NCBI RefSeq assembly: GCF_014653435.1
Contig: NZ_BNAO01000010.1
Span: 62,001 to 126,000, forward strand
DNA: 64,000 nucleotides
From: Alishewanella longhuensis
GTDB taxonomy: Bacteria; Pseudomonadota; Gammaproteobacteria; Enterobacterales; Alteromonadaceae
Reading direction: 5' to 3'
The notes under the pieces are model-generated. The model saw nothing but the letters and a program-made list of their open reading frames with translations. It did not search any database and was not told where the DNA came from. This document shows, piece after piece, positions 1 to 8,645 of the stretch (its first letter is position 1; each line of letters opens with the position of its first letter). The translations under genes were made by a program, and so were the position numbers.

Positions 1-3
1 GAA

Positions 4-21
4 CCGGGGCTAACGCCCCGG
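4..21 (-). terminator. GC-rich hairpin, probable end of the TonB receptor transcript
   Basis: A perfect 7-bp stem (CCGGGGC / GCCCCGG) with a TAAC loop lies just past the stop codon of the minus-strand receptor gene. It is placed where a terminator would be, but any U-tract for the minus strand would fall outside the window, so the assignment is only likely. Confidence 0.45.
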
Positions 22-36
22 CAAGGTTTTTCTGGT

Positions 37-2274
37 TTAGAAACGGTAACCCACCGTTAGGCTAAAGGTACGTGGATCGGTATAAAACCCTAATACGGAA
101 TTATCTAGTACCGGGCCCGCAAAGTTATAACCTGCTATGCGCGCTTGTTTATCACCAATGTTTTTGGCTTGTAGCGAAACATCCCAGTGGCCATCGTTCG
201 AATACCAGGTGGCGCCAGCGTTAAATACCGTATAACCACCAAAATCCAATAAGGATGGAATTTCAAAGATTTGCGTGGCACCACGATGTGCCATATTTGC
301 CGTAAGCACCACTTCACCAAAACTGGTGGCCATGCTGTAAGTCCCTGCCAATGTTGCGGTTAAATCTGGTGTATTGGCAAAAGACCACAGGTTTGATACA
401 TCAATCACCTGTTGCAGATTCGGGTCGAAGAATTCTACCTCGTTAAACTTGGCATCAACATAACCCACTATAGCCGTAAGGTTAAAATCACGGGTAACCG
501 CTAAGGTTGCTTCTAATTCCACGCCATTGATATCAGCATTAGCCGCGTTTAGCACTTGCGACGCTACCGTTACAGTTCCCGGCGCGGTCTCTACTGAACG
601 CTGCACAGTCACCTGCATATCATCATACTTCGCCATAAAGACGGCAGCATTTAAGCGTAAACGCTGATTAAACCACTCGCTCTTCATGCCCAGCTCAAAG
701 GTATTAACCGTTTCTTCCTGATAAGGTTTATTGGCATCCGGGTTAATCGCCTGATTTGCCCGCATATCAAAACCACCCGACTTAAAGCCATTGGTATAGC
801 TACCGTATAGCATCAGATCACGGCTATGTTGATACTCCAACCCTAAGCGGGGTGAGAAATGGCTAAAGCTCTCGCTGCCCTGAAAATCCGTTTGTACGCC
901 AATAATAGTGCCGCCCGTTTGCCGCGGGAACTTATAACCATTGTACACATAACGGTAAACCGAGGCGTCTTTGTCATCTTTGGTAAAACGACCACCTAAG
1001 GTCACAGACCACTTATCATCTAGCTGGTAGCTACCTTGCGAGTAAAACGCCAGGCTGTCCGTTTCTACACAGCCGCCATTTTCTGTAGTGGTTAAGCCAT
1101 ATACCACCTGACCAAAGGCACCGCAGGCATCACCATTATAATAATAAATACCGCTGGCAACTTTTAACCGCTCAGCACTGTACAGAAACTGCAGCTCTTG
1201 CGAGGTTTGTTTGTCTTCATAAAAAGCCGGGATATCTAAGGTTGGGAATGAGGTGGAATCAAAATCGATATTAGTATCCGTTACGCCTTTACGACGGGCG
1301 GTAATTGACTTCACTGTCCAGTTGTCGTTTAGATCCCAGGCTAAAGTTAGCGATTGCCCCTCGGTTTCTACCTTATTCGTTACGGGCATACTGGTATTAG
1401 CGTCATATACCTTTGTTGGCCGGGTATCTGTTGGCGCCAGCGCGCTGGGGAATAACCGGAAACCACCGCGTGGGTTAGAATCATCCACCGTTTTATCGGC
1501 GGCAATATTCACCCGGAAATTGTCGGCGGCATTCCACTGCAGGCTCAGCCGGCCGGACATCAGATCTTTGTTATAGTTATCATCGCCGGTATTTAAAAAC
1601 TTACCAAAACCATCGCGATTAAAGGTAGCGAAGGCACCACTAACAAATACGGTATCGCTTAAACCGGTTTGGCCAGAAAGGCGCAAGTCGCGCTGGTTAT
1701 AACTACCTAAGGTACCGCGGATGGCAAATTGATTATCGCCAGTAAGCTGCTTGGTCACATATTTTACCGCGCCGCCTATGGTATTGCGGCCATAAAGGGT
1801 ACCTTGCGGGCCCCTTAGCACTTCGATCCGCTCTACATCATATACATCCAAAGCCGCGCCTTGTGGCCGGGCTAAATACACATCATCGATATAGATCCCC
1901 ACACCCGGCTCAAAGCCCCATAGCGGATCTTGCTGGCCGATACCACGGATATAAGCCGTTAAGGTGCTGTTGGTACCACGCGAAACCTGTAAGGTGGTAT
2001 TGGGTGAAAACTGCTGCACCGACGTAATGTTATCAATACCGCGCTGGGCTAACTCTTCCTCACCAATGGAGGTTACCGCTACTGGCACTGTTTGCAGGTT
2101 TTCTACTGTGCGCCGGGCTGTTACCTCAATACGTTCTAATTTTACTTCGTCATTATTTTCTTGTGCCACAGCAGGCATAGCGAGACAACTGCTGACCGCT
2201 AACGCCAATAAGCTGGGTTTTAGGACGGCAGGGTAAACGGCTAAGCGCTGCGGATTGTTATTATTCTTGGCCAT
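37..2274 (-). CDS. TonB-dependent outer-membrane receptor
   Basis: 745 aa. A long signal peptide ends near residue 38 (PAVAQEN) and is followed by a TonB-box-like stretch (ERIEVTARR). The plug domain (about residues 55-175) has the usual YIRGIGQ, GVGIYIDDVY and LRGPQGTLYGRN blocks. The rest is a beta-barrel ending in an aromatic residue (VGYRF), as expected for Bam-dependent folding. The ATG is preceded by AGGAG eight bases upstream. It imports an unknown ligand across the outer membrane using TonB energy. The plug resembles the large group of receptors with uncharacterised substrates common in aquatic Proteobacteria, not classic siderophore receptors. It diverges from a GntP permease and a secreted hydrolase, which may share its substrate; that link is inference. 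Confidence 0.9.
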   Translation of the reverse strand: MAKNNNNPQRLAVYPAVLKPSLLALAVSSCLAMPAVAQENNDEVKLERIEVTARRTVENLQTVPVAVTSIGEEELAQRGIDNITSVQQFSPNTTLQVSRGTNSTLTAYIRGIGQQDPLWGFEPGVGIYIDDVYLARPQGAALDVYDVERIEVLRGPQGTLYGRNTIGGAVKYVTKQLTGDNQFAIRGTLGSYNQRDLRLSGQTGLSDTVFVSGAFATFNRDGFGKFLNTGDDNYNKDLMSGRLSLQWNAADNFRVNIAADKTVDDSNPRGGFRLFPSALAPTDTRPTKVYDANTSMPVTNKVETEGQSLTLAWDLNDNWTVKSITARRKGVTDTNIDFDSTSFPTLDIPAFYEDKQTSQELQFLYSAERLKVASGIYYYNGDACGAFGQVVYGLTTTENGGCVETDSLAFYSQGSYQLDDKWSVTLGGRFTKDDKDASVYRYVYNGYKFPRQTGGTIIGVQTDFQGSESFSHFSPRLGLEYQHSRDLMLYGSYTNGFKSGGFDMRANQAINPDANKPYQEETVNTFELGMKSEWFNQRLRLNAAVFMAKYDDMQVTVQRSVETAPGTVTVASQVLNAANADINGVELEATLAVTRDFNLTAIVGYVDAKFNEVEFFDPNLQQVIDVSNLWSFANTPDLTATLAGTYSMATSFGEVVLTANMAHRGATQIFEIPSLLDFGGYTVFNAGATWYSNDGHWDVSLQAKNIGDKQARIAGYNFAGPVLDNSVLGFYTDPRTFSLTVGYRF

Positions 2275-2452
2275 ATGGCTCTCCTGTTGAGTGTTGTGCA
2301 GTCTGCATCTTGTCGGTGTGATTTTTGTTATTCATTTAGCTGTTGGTAATAGAGTAGCCCCTATTGCGGAATTATTAATCTGTACCTTAGTACTATGGTG
2401 AGGATGAACAGACTGTATCAGACTAGAAAAAAACAAGAACAAGGATTATCCG
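2275..2452. promoter_or_regulatory. Divergent promoter region, receptor / GntP permease
   Basis: This 178-bp AT-rich gap separates two divergent genes and must carry both promoters. The element CAGACT or its close variants occurs repeatedly (for example around 2409-2428) and GTACCTTAGTAC lies near 2383. I cannot assign a regulator. Confidence 0.4.
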
Positions 2453-3772
2453 ATGTTAGGTTCGATAGGAATACTTAGTTTGTTTGGACTATTGCTCGGC
2501 CTGGGCTTGCTAATAGTGCTAACCATGCGCGGTTTTAATTTGTTTATCACCGCACCACTTTGCGCCTTGTTAGTAGCCGTTACAAACGGCATCCCCTTTT
2601 GGCAACTCAGCGATAAACTGGATTTTGTGCATGGTTATATGTCCGGTTTCTCGGGGTTTGTTGCGGCCTGGTTTCTGATGTTTTTGTTAGGTTCGCTCTT
2701 TGGCAAGCTAATGGAACATACCGGTGCGGCTGATGCGGTGGCTTTAGCTATAGTGAAAAAGCTCGGCCATACCCGCGCAGTGCTCGCTATTGTCTTGGCG
2801 TGCGCGGTGTTAACTTATGGCGGGGTAAGTTTATTTGTGGTGGCCTTTTCGGCTTATCCCATGGCAGTTAGCCTGTTTAAAGGCGCAAACCTACCCCGGC
2901 GCTTTATTCCAGCTACTCTGGCGCTGGGTTCGGTAACCTTTACCATGACCTCGGCTGGCTCGCCAGAAATTCAAAACTGGATCCCTATTCCCTATTTGGG
3001 CACTACCCCTTACGCCGGTTGGCAGGTCAGCTTAATCGTGGCAGTTTTTATGGCGGTCGGTGGCTATTTGGCTTTAATGTGGATGATCAAAAGCGCTGTA
3101 AATAACGGCGAGCAATTTGTTAGCCGGCAAAGCGATCCAACCTTAAGCGACAAAGCGCTGCCGCATTGGTGCACAGGTTTAATTCCCTTGCTGGTAGTGT
3201 TGGTTACCTCTTTTATACTGCACGATAGCTTACAGCAAGCGGCCTTAATTATTGCGTTAGCTGGCGGCGTAGTCAGTTTGTACTTACTTAATTTTCGGTT
3301 TTTGCATAATCCCGGCGCTGCCACCAATGAAGGCGTGCTTGGCGCCCTGTTAGCTATTGGTAATACCGCCGCCGTAGTGGGCTTTGGTGGTGTCGCTAAA
3401 CTTACACCGGCTTTTAATCAAGTGGTAGATTATATGACGCACCTGCCCGGCCCCGAGTTAATTGGTGCAGCGGTAGCGGTAAGCGCTATTGCCGGCTTAA
3501 CGGGTTCGGCTTCAGGTGGTCAGGTTATTGCATTACCTGAGATTGCTCCAACCTACCTCGAGCGCGGAGTAGATCCAGAACAACTACACCGGGTAGTGGC
3601 TATTTCCTCGGGTGCCTTAGACTCTCTGCCGCATAATGGTTATGTGGTTACCACTATTCGTGCTATCTGTGGTGAAACGCATCAAAACGCTTACTGGCCG
3701 GTAGCAGTCGTCAGTGTACTTACCCCACTAGTGGGCGTGGTACTGGCTATTGTGCTGTTTCAGTGGTTCTAG
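2453..3772 (+). CDS. GntP-family permease (organic-acid/sugar-acid:H+ symporter)
   Basis: 439 aa of almost continuous hydrophobic segments (about 12 predicted helices), which is the usual size for GntP transporters. The C-terminal half carries the family's glycine-rich stretch (GLTGSASGGQVIALPEI) and a conserved DSLPHNGYVV block. Family members import gluconate, hydroxybutyrate or related acids with protons at the inner membrane; the substrate here cannot be read from sequence. The ATG has AGGA upstream (CAAGGATTATCCG). The downstream hydrolase gene follows after 39 bases without a terminator, so the two are probably co-transcribed, and the TonB receptor is divergent. Confidence 0.8.
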   Translation: MLGSIGILSLFGLLLGLGLLIVLTMRGFNLFITAPLCALLVAVTNGIPFWQLSDKLDFVHGYMSGFSGFVAAWFLMFLLGSLFGKLMEHTGAADAVALAIVKKLGHTRAVLAIVLACAVLTYGGVSLFVVAFSAYPMAVSLFKGANLPRRFIPATLALGSVTFTMTSAGSPEIQNWIPIPYLGTTPYAGWQVSLIVAVFMAVGGYLALMWMIKSAVNNGEQFVSRQSDPTLSDKALPHWCTGLIPLLVVLVTSFILHDSLQQAALIIALAGGVVSLYLLNFRFLHNPGAATNEGVLGALLAIGNTAAVVGFGGVAKLTPAFNQVVDYMTHLPGPELIGAAVAVSAIAGLTGSASGGQVIALPEIAPTYLERGVDPEQLHRVVAISSGALDSLPHNGYVVTTIRAICGETHQNAYWPVAVVSVLTPLVGVVLAIVLFQWF

Positions 3773-3811
3773 TTTTGTAATTTACCCGACCAAGCTTAAA
3801 GGATATTGCTA

Positions 3812-4975
3812 ATGCTAAAGACGTTTTTCGTTACCCTGACACTGCTGCTCTTTTCATGGCAACTTAGCGCAACCGACAGCCTGCTCGTCACCAAACAGGC
3901 TTTTGAAATTGCAGAGTTCCGCACGCAAAATGGCCAGGCGATCAGCCCGGTGCGGGTCGGCTGGGAAGCCTATGGCACCCTTAATGCCGATAAATCTAAT
4001 GTAATTTTAATCACTCACTTTTTCTCTGGCACCTCGCATGCGGCAGGTAAATATCAGCCAGACGATGCCATAGCCGGCTATTGGGATGCCATTATTGGCC
4101 CAGGTAAAGCTATTGATACCAATAAATTTTATGTGATTAGCGTCGATACGCTGGTTAATGCCAATGTGTATGATCCTAATGTGATTACCACTGGTCCGGC
4201 GACGATTAATCCCGCTACTGGTAAACCCTGGGGCTTACGCTTTCCGGTGGTCACTATTGCGGATTTTGTTGAAGTACAGCGACAACTATTAGATAGCCTG
4301 GGCATTGATAAATTGCATGCGGTGATCGGTGCCTCCATGGGCTCTTTTCAGGCTATAGAATGGGCCGTGCGTTACCCTGACCGCGTACAGCGATTAATTC
4401 CGGTGATTGGCAGTGCTTATCTGGATGCCTGGGCGGCAGTGCGCTTAGAGCGCTGGGCCTACCCAATCAAACAAGATCCAGCCTGGCGTAACGGTGACTA
4501 TTATGATCATGGGCAGCCGCTGCAAGGTTTAAAAACAGCCGTAGCCTATATCACCCAGGACGCACTTTATCCAACCGCCTTTAATGCCCGTTTTGGTAGC
4601 CCAACAGCTGATAAAGCGCCACATAACGATATTCTGGCACCCTTTACTGCCTGGCAACAATTGTTGGCGCAAGCCGAACAACGTGCCCGCTTGCAAGATG
4701 CCAATCATATTCTCTATTTGGTACGTGCTTCACAGCTATTTCGGGCCGGCATGGGCGATAACTGGCAAGAGGCATTAAGCCGGGTAAAAGCTAAAACCTT
4801 ATTTCTGCCCGCTAGCGGCGATCAACTATTGCTGCCTGCTATGTCACAGCAAAGTGCTGCCGCAATGCCGGAAAGCCAAGTGAGTTATGCCGAAATCCCC
4901 GGTGATTGGGGGCATTTGGATGGTGTAGTAAATATCAGCGCCGTTGCCGATAAAATTGCCGCTTTTTTACAATAA
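3812..4975 (+). CDS. Secreted MetX-like alpha/beta hydrolase
   Basis: 387 aa from the ATG at 3812; a TTG two codons upstream is disfavoured because AAAGGA at 3798-3803 sits correctly for the ATG. Residues 1-20 form a signal peptide (LTLLLFSWQLSA|TD), so the protein should be periplasmic. The body resembles homoserine O-acetyltransferase: nucleophile elbow GASMGS (Ser175) followed by EWAVRYPDRV, then candidate acid Asp337 (ASGDQ) and His368 (DWGHLDG). True MetX enzymes are cytoplasmic, so the export signal argues against methionine synthesis and for an ester or acyl hydrolase. It lies in a likely operon with the GntP permease and ends at a terminator. Substrate unknown. Confidence 0.75.
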   Translation: MLKTFFVTLTLLLFSWQLSATDSLLVTKQAFEIAEFRTQNGQAISPVRVGWEAYGTLNADKSNVILITHFFSGTSHAAGKYQPDDAIAGYWDAIIGPGKAIDTNKFYVISVDTLVNANVYDPNVITTGPATINPATGKPWGLRFPVVTIADFVEVQRQLLDSLGIDKLHAVIGASMGSFQAIEWAVRYPDRVQRLIPVIGSAYLDAWAAVRLERWAYPIKQDPAWRNGDYYDHGQPLQGLKTAVAYITQDALYPTAFNARFGSPTADKAPHNDILAPFTAWQQLLAQAEQRARLQDANHILYLVRASQLFRAGMGDNWQEALSRVKAKTLFLPASGDQLLLPAMSQQSAAAMPESQVSYAEIPGDWGHLDGVVNISAVADKIAAFLQ

Positions 4976-4998
4976 AGATTACATCGATTTTCCTGGCG

Positions 4999-5026
4999 GG
5001 AGCGGCTGGTTTAGCGCTCCTTTTTT
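4999..5026 (+). terminator. Rho-independent terminator after hydrolase gene
   Basis: A stem GGAGCG (4999-5004) / CGCTCC (5015-5020) is followed directly by TTTTTT. It lies 24 bases after the hydrolase stop and separates that unit from the next gene. Confidence 0.8.
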
Positions 5027-5081
5027 ATTTACCAATTTCTGCTAAGCTGAAATGGAACCTAATCTGCTTTGAGAACTTTGG

Positions 5082-5906
5082 ATGTTATCAGCAGTAAAGC
5101 GACAAGTCCGTTTCCTTACCTTATTACTGCTTAGCACTCTTTTCCTGCTAAGCAGTAAAATCGCTAACGCCAACACAGAACCACACACCACTAAAGTCAG
5201 TGCCAATCGTTTGATCTTTGCCAGTAGCGAGTACCTGCCCCATTATGGCACCGATTTGCCAAAGCAAGGGGCGGTAGTTGAAATAGTCCGCCGGGCTTTT
5301 GCCTTACGTCAGTTGCAGATTGAAGTGGCTTTTATGCCCTTTGCCAGAGCCTTATATGATACCCAACAAGGGCAGTTTGCCGGTATTATCGCTATTTGGC
5401 ATACCGAAGAACGCGCAGAAAACTTTCTGTACTCTGACCCTATTTATGCTACTCAAATGGTCTTATTCAAAAGAGCTGGTGAATTTCAATATTTTAACAA
5501 TCTAGCAGATTTGCTTAATAGCGAAGGTACCCTGGGGCTAGTGACGGGTTATGCGCAAAATACACTGCTGGCGAATAGCCGTTTTAACAAAGTAAGCGTG
5601 GCGACCGATGAGCAGATATTTAGCATGCTGGCATTAAGGCGCGTAGATTTAGTGCCAGCAGACTTACAAAATGGTTTATATCTGATCTCTAAACTGCCAG
5701 CAGCGCAGCGGCAAGTGCAACTAGATTGGATAACTCCGGTACTGGAACATAAACCTATGCATCTGGCTTTTCCCAAAAATCGACCTGAGAGTCTGCTTTT
5801 ACAACAAGAGTTTAATTTAGGGTTACAAGCGCTTACCGCCAGCGGCGAGTTAAACCAGATTTTATTAGAGTTACTGCCAGAGCCTGCATCCAGCCCACTG
5901 CAGTAA
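5082..5906 (+). CDS. Periplasmic amino-acid-type solute-binding protein (SBP family 3)
   Basis: 274 aa. It has an N-terminal signal peptide (LLLLSTLFLLSSKIANA) and then an extracellular solute-binding fold: LIFASSEYLPHYG, IVRRAFALRQLQIEVAFMPFARAL and the later LGLVTGYAQN and DLVPADLQN blocks typical of polar-amino-acid-binding-like proteins. No permease or ATPase genes follow, so it is one of the orphan binding proteins frequent in Alteromonadales. These may serve sensing or act with a distant transporter. The ATG start is weakly supported (GAG eleven bases upstream). It converges on the iron ABC operon with only 16 bases between stops. Confidence 0.75.
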   Translation: MLSAVKRQVRFLTLLLLSTLFLLSSKIANANTEPHTTKVSANRLIFASSEYLPHYGTDLPKQGAVVEIVRRAFALRQLQIEVAFMPFARALYDTQQGQFAGIIAIWHTEERAENFLYSDPIYATQMVLFKRAGEFQYFNNLADLLNSEGTLGLVTGYAQNTLLANSRFNKVSVATDEQIFSMLALRRVDLVPADLQNGLYLISKLPAAQRQVQLDWITPVLEHKPMHLAFPKNRPESLLLQQEFNLGLQALTASGELNQILLELLPEPASSPLQ

Positions 5907-5922
5907 GTCGCAGCCTGCGCTG

Positions 5923-6969
5923 TTATGCCGGTAGCAGGCGGGGAAATAACACTAAATGATCTAAATCCAATCGAATACCAATTTGCTCGCCTATAGCGTG
6001 ATTATGGTGACTTAATGCCAAACAATATACCTGCTCACCGGAAGCGAGTGCCAGCGTATACAAAATATGGGAACCTCGAAAAGACTTATCCAATACGGTG
6101 GCTTTAATCTCACTATCATCATCATGCACTATGTCATCAGGCCGGATTAACACATCAACTTTGTCCCCAGCCTGCACCTCAGCTAAATAACGCTGCCGGA
6201 AAATACCCAGACAGGTTTCCACTTGTTGTTGATCTAACATCACGCCGGGTAGCATCACGCCCCGTCCAACAAAATCGGCGACAAAACGGCTGGCTGGTCG
6301 ATGATATAATTCATATGGGGTAGCCCATTGCTGCAGCTGACCATGCTGCATTACACCAATCATATCGGCCATGGCAAAGGCTTCAAACTGATCATGGGTC
6401 ACCAGTACGGCGGTAATTTGTAACTGTTTCAATATCTTGCGAATGTCTCGCGCCAAGACCTCGCGGAACTCCGCATCTAAGCTAGAGAAAGGCTCGTCTA
6501 ATAACAGCACCTTAGGCTCGGGTGCCAAGGCTCTGGCTAGCGCGACGCGCTGTTGCTGACCGCCGGATAGTTGATGAATATAACGCTGTCCTAAATCCGG
6601 TAAACCAACCAACTGCAGCAATTGTTTTACTTTAGCTGTTTTTTCAGCTTTACTCAGTTGCTTTAAACCAAAGCTAATATTGTCGGCTACCGTCAGGTGC
6701 GGAAATAAGGCAAAGTCTTGAAATACCATCCCCACTTTACGCTGCTCTGGCGCCAACTGCTCACTGGCACTACTGACTTCCTGCCCCTGTAATCGCACCA
6801 CACCAGCCGCCGGCGCTTCAAAACCGGCGATCGCCCGTAAAATCGTGGTTTTACCGCAACCAGAAGGCCCAACCAAACAGCCAATCTGCCCTTGCGCCAG
6901 CGCAAAGGTGATGTCTTTTACCACCTTATGTGGGCCATAAGCGACCGCTAGCTGCTCTAATGCCAACAT
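5923..6969 (-). CDS. fbpC: Ferric-iron ABC transporter, ATP-binding protein
   Basis: 348 aa. Complete nucleotide-binding domain: Walker A GPSGCGKTT, Q-loop region VFQDFALFPHL, signature LSGGQQQRVALARAL, Walker B VLLLDEPFSSLD and switch histidine VTHD. After residue 240 comes a TOBE-like regulatory domain (VLIRPDDIVHDD). It energises Fe(III) uptake with the upstream permease and binding protein. Its ATG overlaps the permease stop by one base, so translation is probably coupled. Neighbours set the substrate as iron rather than another ion or polyamine. Confidence 0.9.
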   Translation of the reverse strand: MLALEQLAVAYGPHKVVKDITFALAQGQIGCLVGPSGCGKTTILRAIAGFEAPAAGVVRLQGQEVSSASEQLAPEQRKVGMVFQDFALFPHLTVADNISFGLKQLSKAEKTAKVKQLLQLVGLPDLGQRYIHQLSGGQQQRVALARALAPEPKVLLLDEPFSSLDAEFREVLARDIRKILKQLQITAVLVTHDQFEAFAMADMIGVMQHGQLQQWATPYELYHRPASRFVADFVGRGVMLPGVMLDQQQVETCLGIFRQRYLAEVQAGDKVDVLIRPDDIVHDDDSEIKATVLDKSFRGSHILYTLALASGEQVYCLALSHHNHAIGEQIGIRLDLDHLVLFPRLLPA

Positions 6970-8612
6970 TATTCCACTCCTCGCATCCGCCGCTCAGTAG
7001 AGCGAGCCAAAATTATTACCGGCAATAAACCCACTAAAACAATTGCCAAAGCCGGTAAAGCCGCATCAGCTAAACGCTCGTCAGACGCCAATTCATGTGC
7101 TCTTACTGCCAAAGTATTAAAATTAAAAGGGCGTAAAATCAAAGTAGCAGGCAACTCTTTTAAGACATCCACAAAAACTAGCAGTAACGCCGTTAAAACA
7201 CTGCCTCTGAGCAGTGGAATGTGCACCCGCCTTAATACTTGCCAAGGGCTAAAACCTAAAGAGCGGGCGGCGTTGTCCATGTTAGGTTTAATCCGCTCTA
7301 ATCCCGCTTCAATACCATGCAGCGATACCGCTAAAAAACGTACACTATAAGCTAATAACAGCGCCACTATAGTACCTGAGAGCAAAAGCCCGGTACGAAT
7401 ACCAAACCATTGTTCCGCCAACAAATCAATCCTCTGATCAAACCAGGCTAGCGGTAACATCACGCCTATGGCAATCACCGTTCCAGGTACGGCATAACCT
7501 AAGGCCGCTAATTGCACCGGCAAGCGCACTACAGGGTCTTGCTTTAAACGGCGTGCATAAGCAAAGATCAGAGCTAGCAGCACTGACAGCAGGGCAGCAA
7601 TAGCCGCCAGGGAAAAACTATTCCACACTAACTGCCAAAAGGCCGCGTTTAATGTACGCTGCCAATTTGCGAAGGCCCAGCTGGATAATTGCCAAGCGGG
7701 TAATAAAAAACCTAATATTACCGGCAATAGACACAATACGAATAAGAGCAACTGGCGGGCAGGACTAACCCGGCGGCGGGCTGGTGCACTGTGTTTTTGT
7801 CCCTGATGATAGTAACGCACTTTGCGCCTGGACCATTTTTCTAACAGCAGTAAAAATAGCACAAAGCTGGTTAATAACGCCGCTAACTGTGCTGCTGCCA
7901 CTGCGTTGCCCATGCCAAACCAAGTTCGAAAAATGCCGGTGGTAAAGGTGGGTACCCCAAAGTACTGCACCGTGCCATAGTCAGCAAAGGCTTCCATCAT
8001 GGCCAGCGCCATGCCGGTTAAAATTGCTGGGCGCGCTAAAGGTAAAGCTACTTTCCAAAAATGGCGACGCGGGCTTAACCCCAAAGTACGACTGGCTTCC
8101 AGCAACGAGGCAGATTGCTCAGAAAACGCATTACGCGCCAGCATATAAACATAAGGATAAAGTACCAGCGAGAGCATTAATACTGCGCCAGCTAATGAGC
8201 GTATTTCTGGGAACCAGTAGTCACCAAAAGACCAGCCAAATACTTCTCGCAGCCAGCTTTGAAGGGGGCCAGCAAAATCCAACATACCGGTGTAAGTATA
8301 AGCAATAATATAGGCAGGAACCGCCAGTGGCAGTAACAACAGCCATTCCAAATAACGCCGGCCAAAAAACTGATACTGGCTAATCAACCAAGCGGTACTG
8401 GTACCAATGAGCAAAGCACCTAAGCCGGTGCCACCTGCTAATACTAAGGAGTTGACAATGTAATCGGCCAGTACGGTTTGCCGTAAATGCTGCCAAACAT
8501 CTAATTGCGGTGAAAAAAGACTAGCAAAGACTATTGCGACAGGCAGGGCAAGCAATAGCGCTGGTACCAACACCGCCCAGCGCCAGCGATCAAACAACTT
8601 CACTTTTAGCAA
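6969..8612 (-). CDS. fbpB: Ferric-iron ABC transporter, fused double permease
   Basis: 547 aa with about 12 transmembrane segments in two homologous halves, each with an EAA-type loop (EASRTLGLSPRRHFWKVALPL and NAARSLGFSPWQVLRRVHIPL), as in FbpB/SfuB. I choose the TTG at 8612-8610. It has GGGAGG eight bases upstream, while the alternative GTG at 8603 has no Shine-Dalgarno. Remarkably, both the Shine-Dalgarno and this TTG lie in an 8-bp hairpin (8610-8629), which should hold expression below that of the binding protein. It follows the fbpA stop by 33 bases and overlaps fbpC by one. Confidence 0.9.
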   Translation of the reverse strand: MLKVKLFDRWRWAVLVPALLLALPVAIVFASLFSPQLDVWQHLRQTVLADYIVNSLVLAGGTGLGALLIGTSTAWLISQYQFFGRRYLEWLLLLPLAVPAYIIAYTYTGMLDFAGPLQSWLREVFGWSFGDYWFPEIRSLAGAVLMLSLVLYPYVYMLARNAFSEQSASLLEASRTLGLSPRRHFWKVALPLARPAILTGMALAMMEAFADYGTVQYFGVPTFTTGIFRTWFGMGNAVAAAQLAALLTSFVLFLLLLEKWSRRKVRYYHQGQKHSAPARRRVSPARQLLLFVLCLLPVILGFLLPAWQLSSWAFANWQRTLNAAFWQLVWNSFSLAAIAALLSVLLALIFAYARRLKQDPVVRLPVQLAALGYAVPGTVIAIGVMLPLAWFDQRIDLLAEQWFGIRTGLLLSGTIVALLLAYSVRFLAVSLHGIEAGLERIKPNMDNAARSLGFSPWQVLRRVHIPLLRGSVLTALLLVFVDVLKELPATLILRPFNFNTLAVRAHELASDERLADAALPALAIVLVGLLPVIILARSTERRMRGVE

Positions 8613-8629
8613 GGGAGTTGCCTCCCTTG
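8610..8629 (-). promoter_or_regulatory. Intercistronic hairpin enclosing the fbpB RBS and TTG start
   Basis: On the minus strand the arms are CAAGGGAG and CTCCCTTG, perfectly complementary over 8 bp with a GCAA (GNRA) tetraloop. The GGGAG Shine-Dalgarno is in the 5' arm and the last three bases of the 3' arm are the TTG start codon. No U-tract follows, so it is not a classic terminator. Likely roles are translational damping of the permease and protection of the fbpA mRNA 3' end. Confidence 0.7.
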
Positions 8630-8645
8630 TACTACGGTCGCTAGC

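Noticed and set aside
3812-4975. Calling the MetX-like protein homoserine O-acetyltransferase (metX)
   Set aside because: Clear signal peptide and transport neighbours argue against a cytoplasmic methionine enzyme.
5913-5939. GCCTGC/GCAGGC repeat between the binding protein and fbpC as a terminator
   Set aside because: Overlaps the fbpC end, long loop and no U-tract on either strand.
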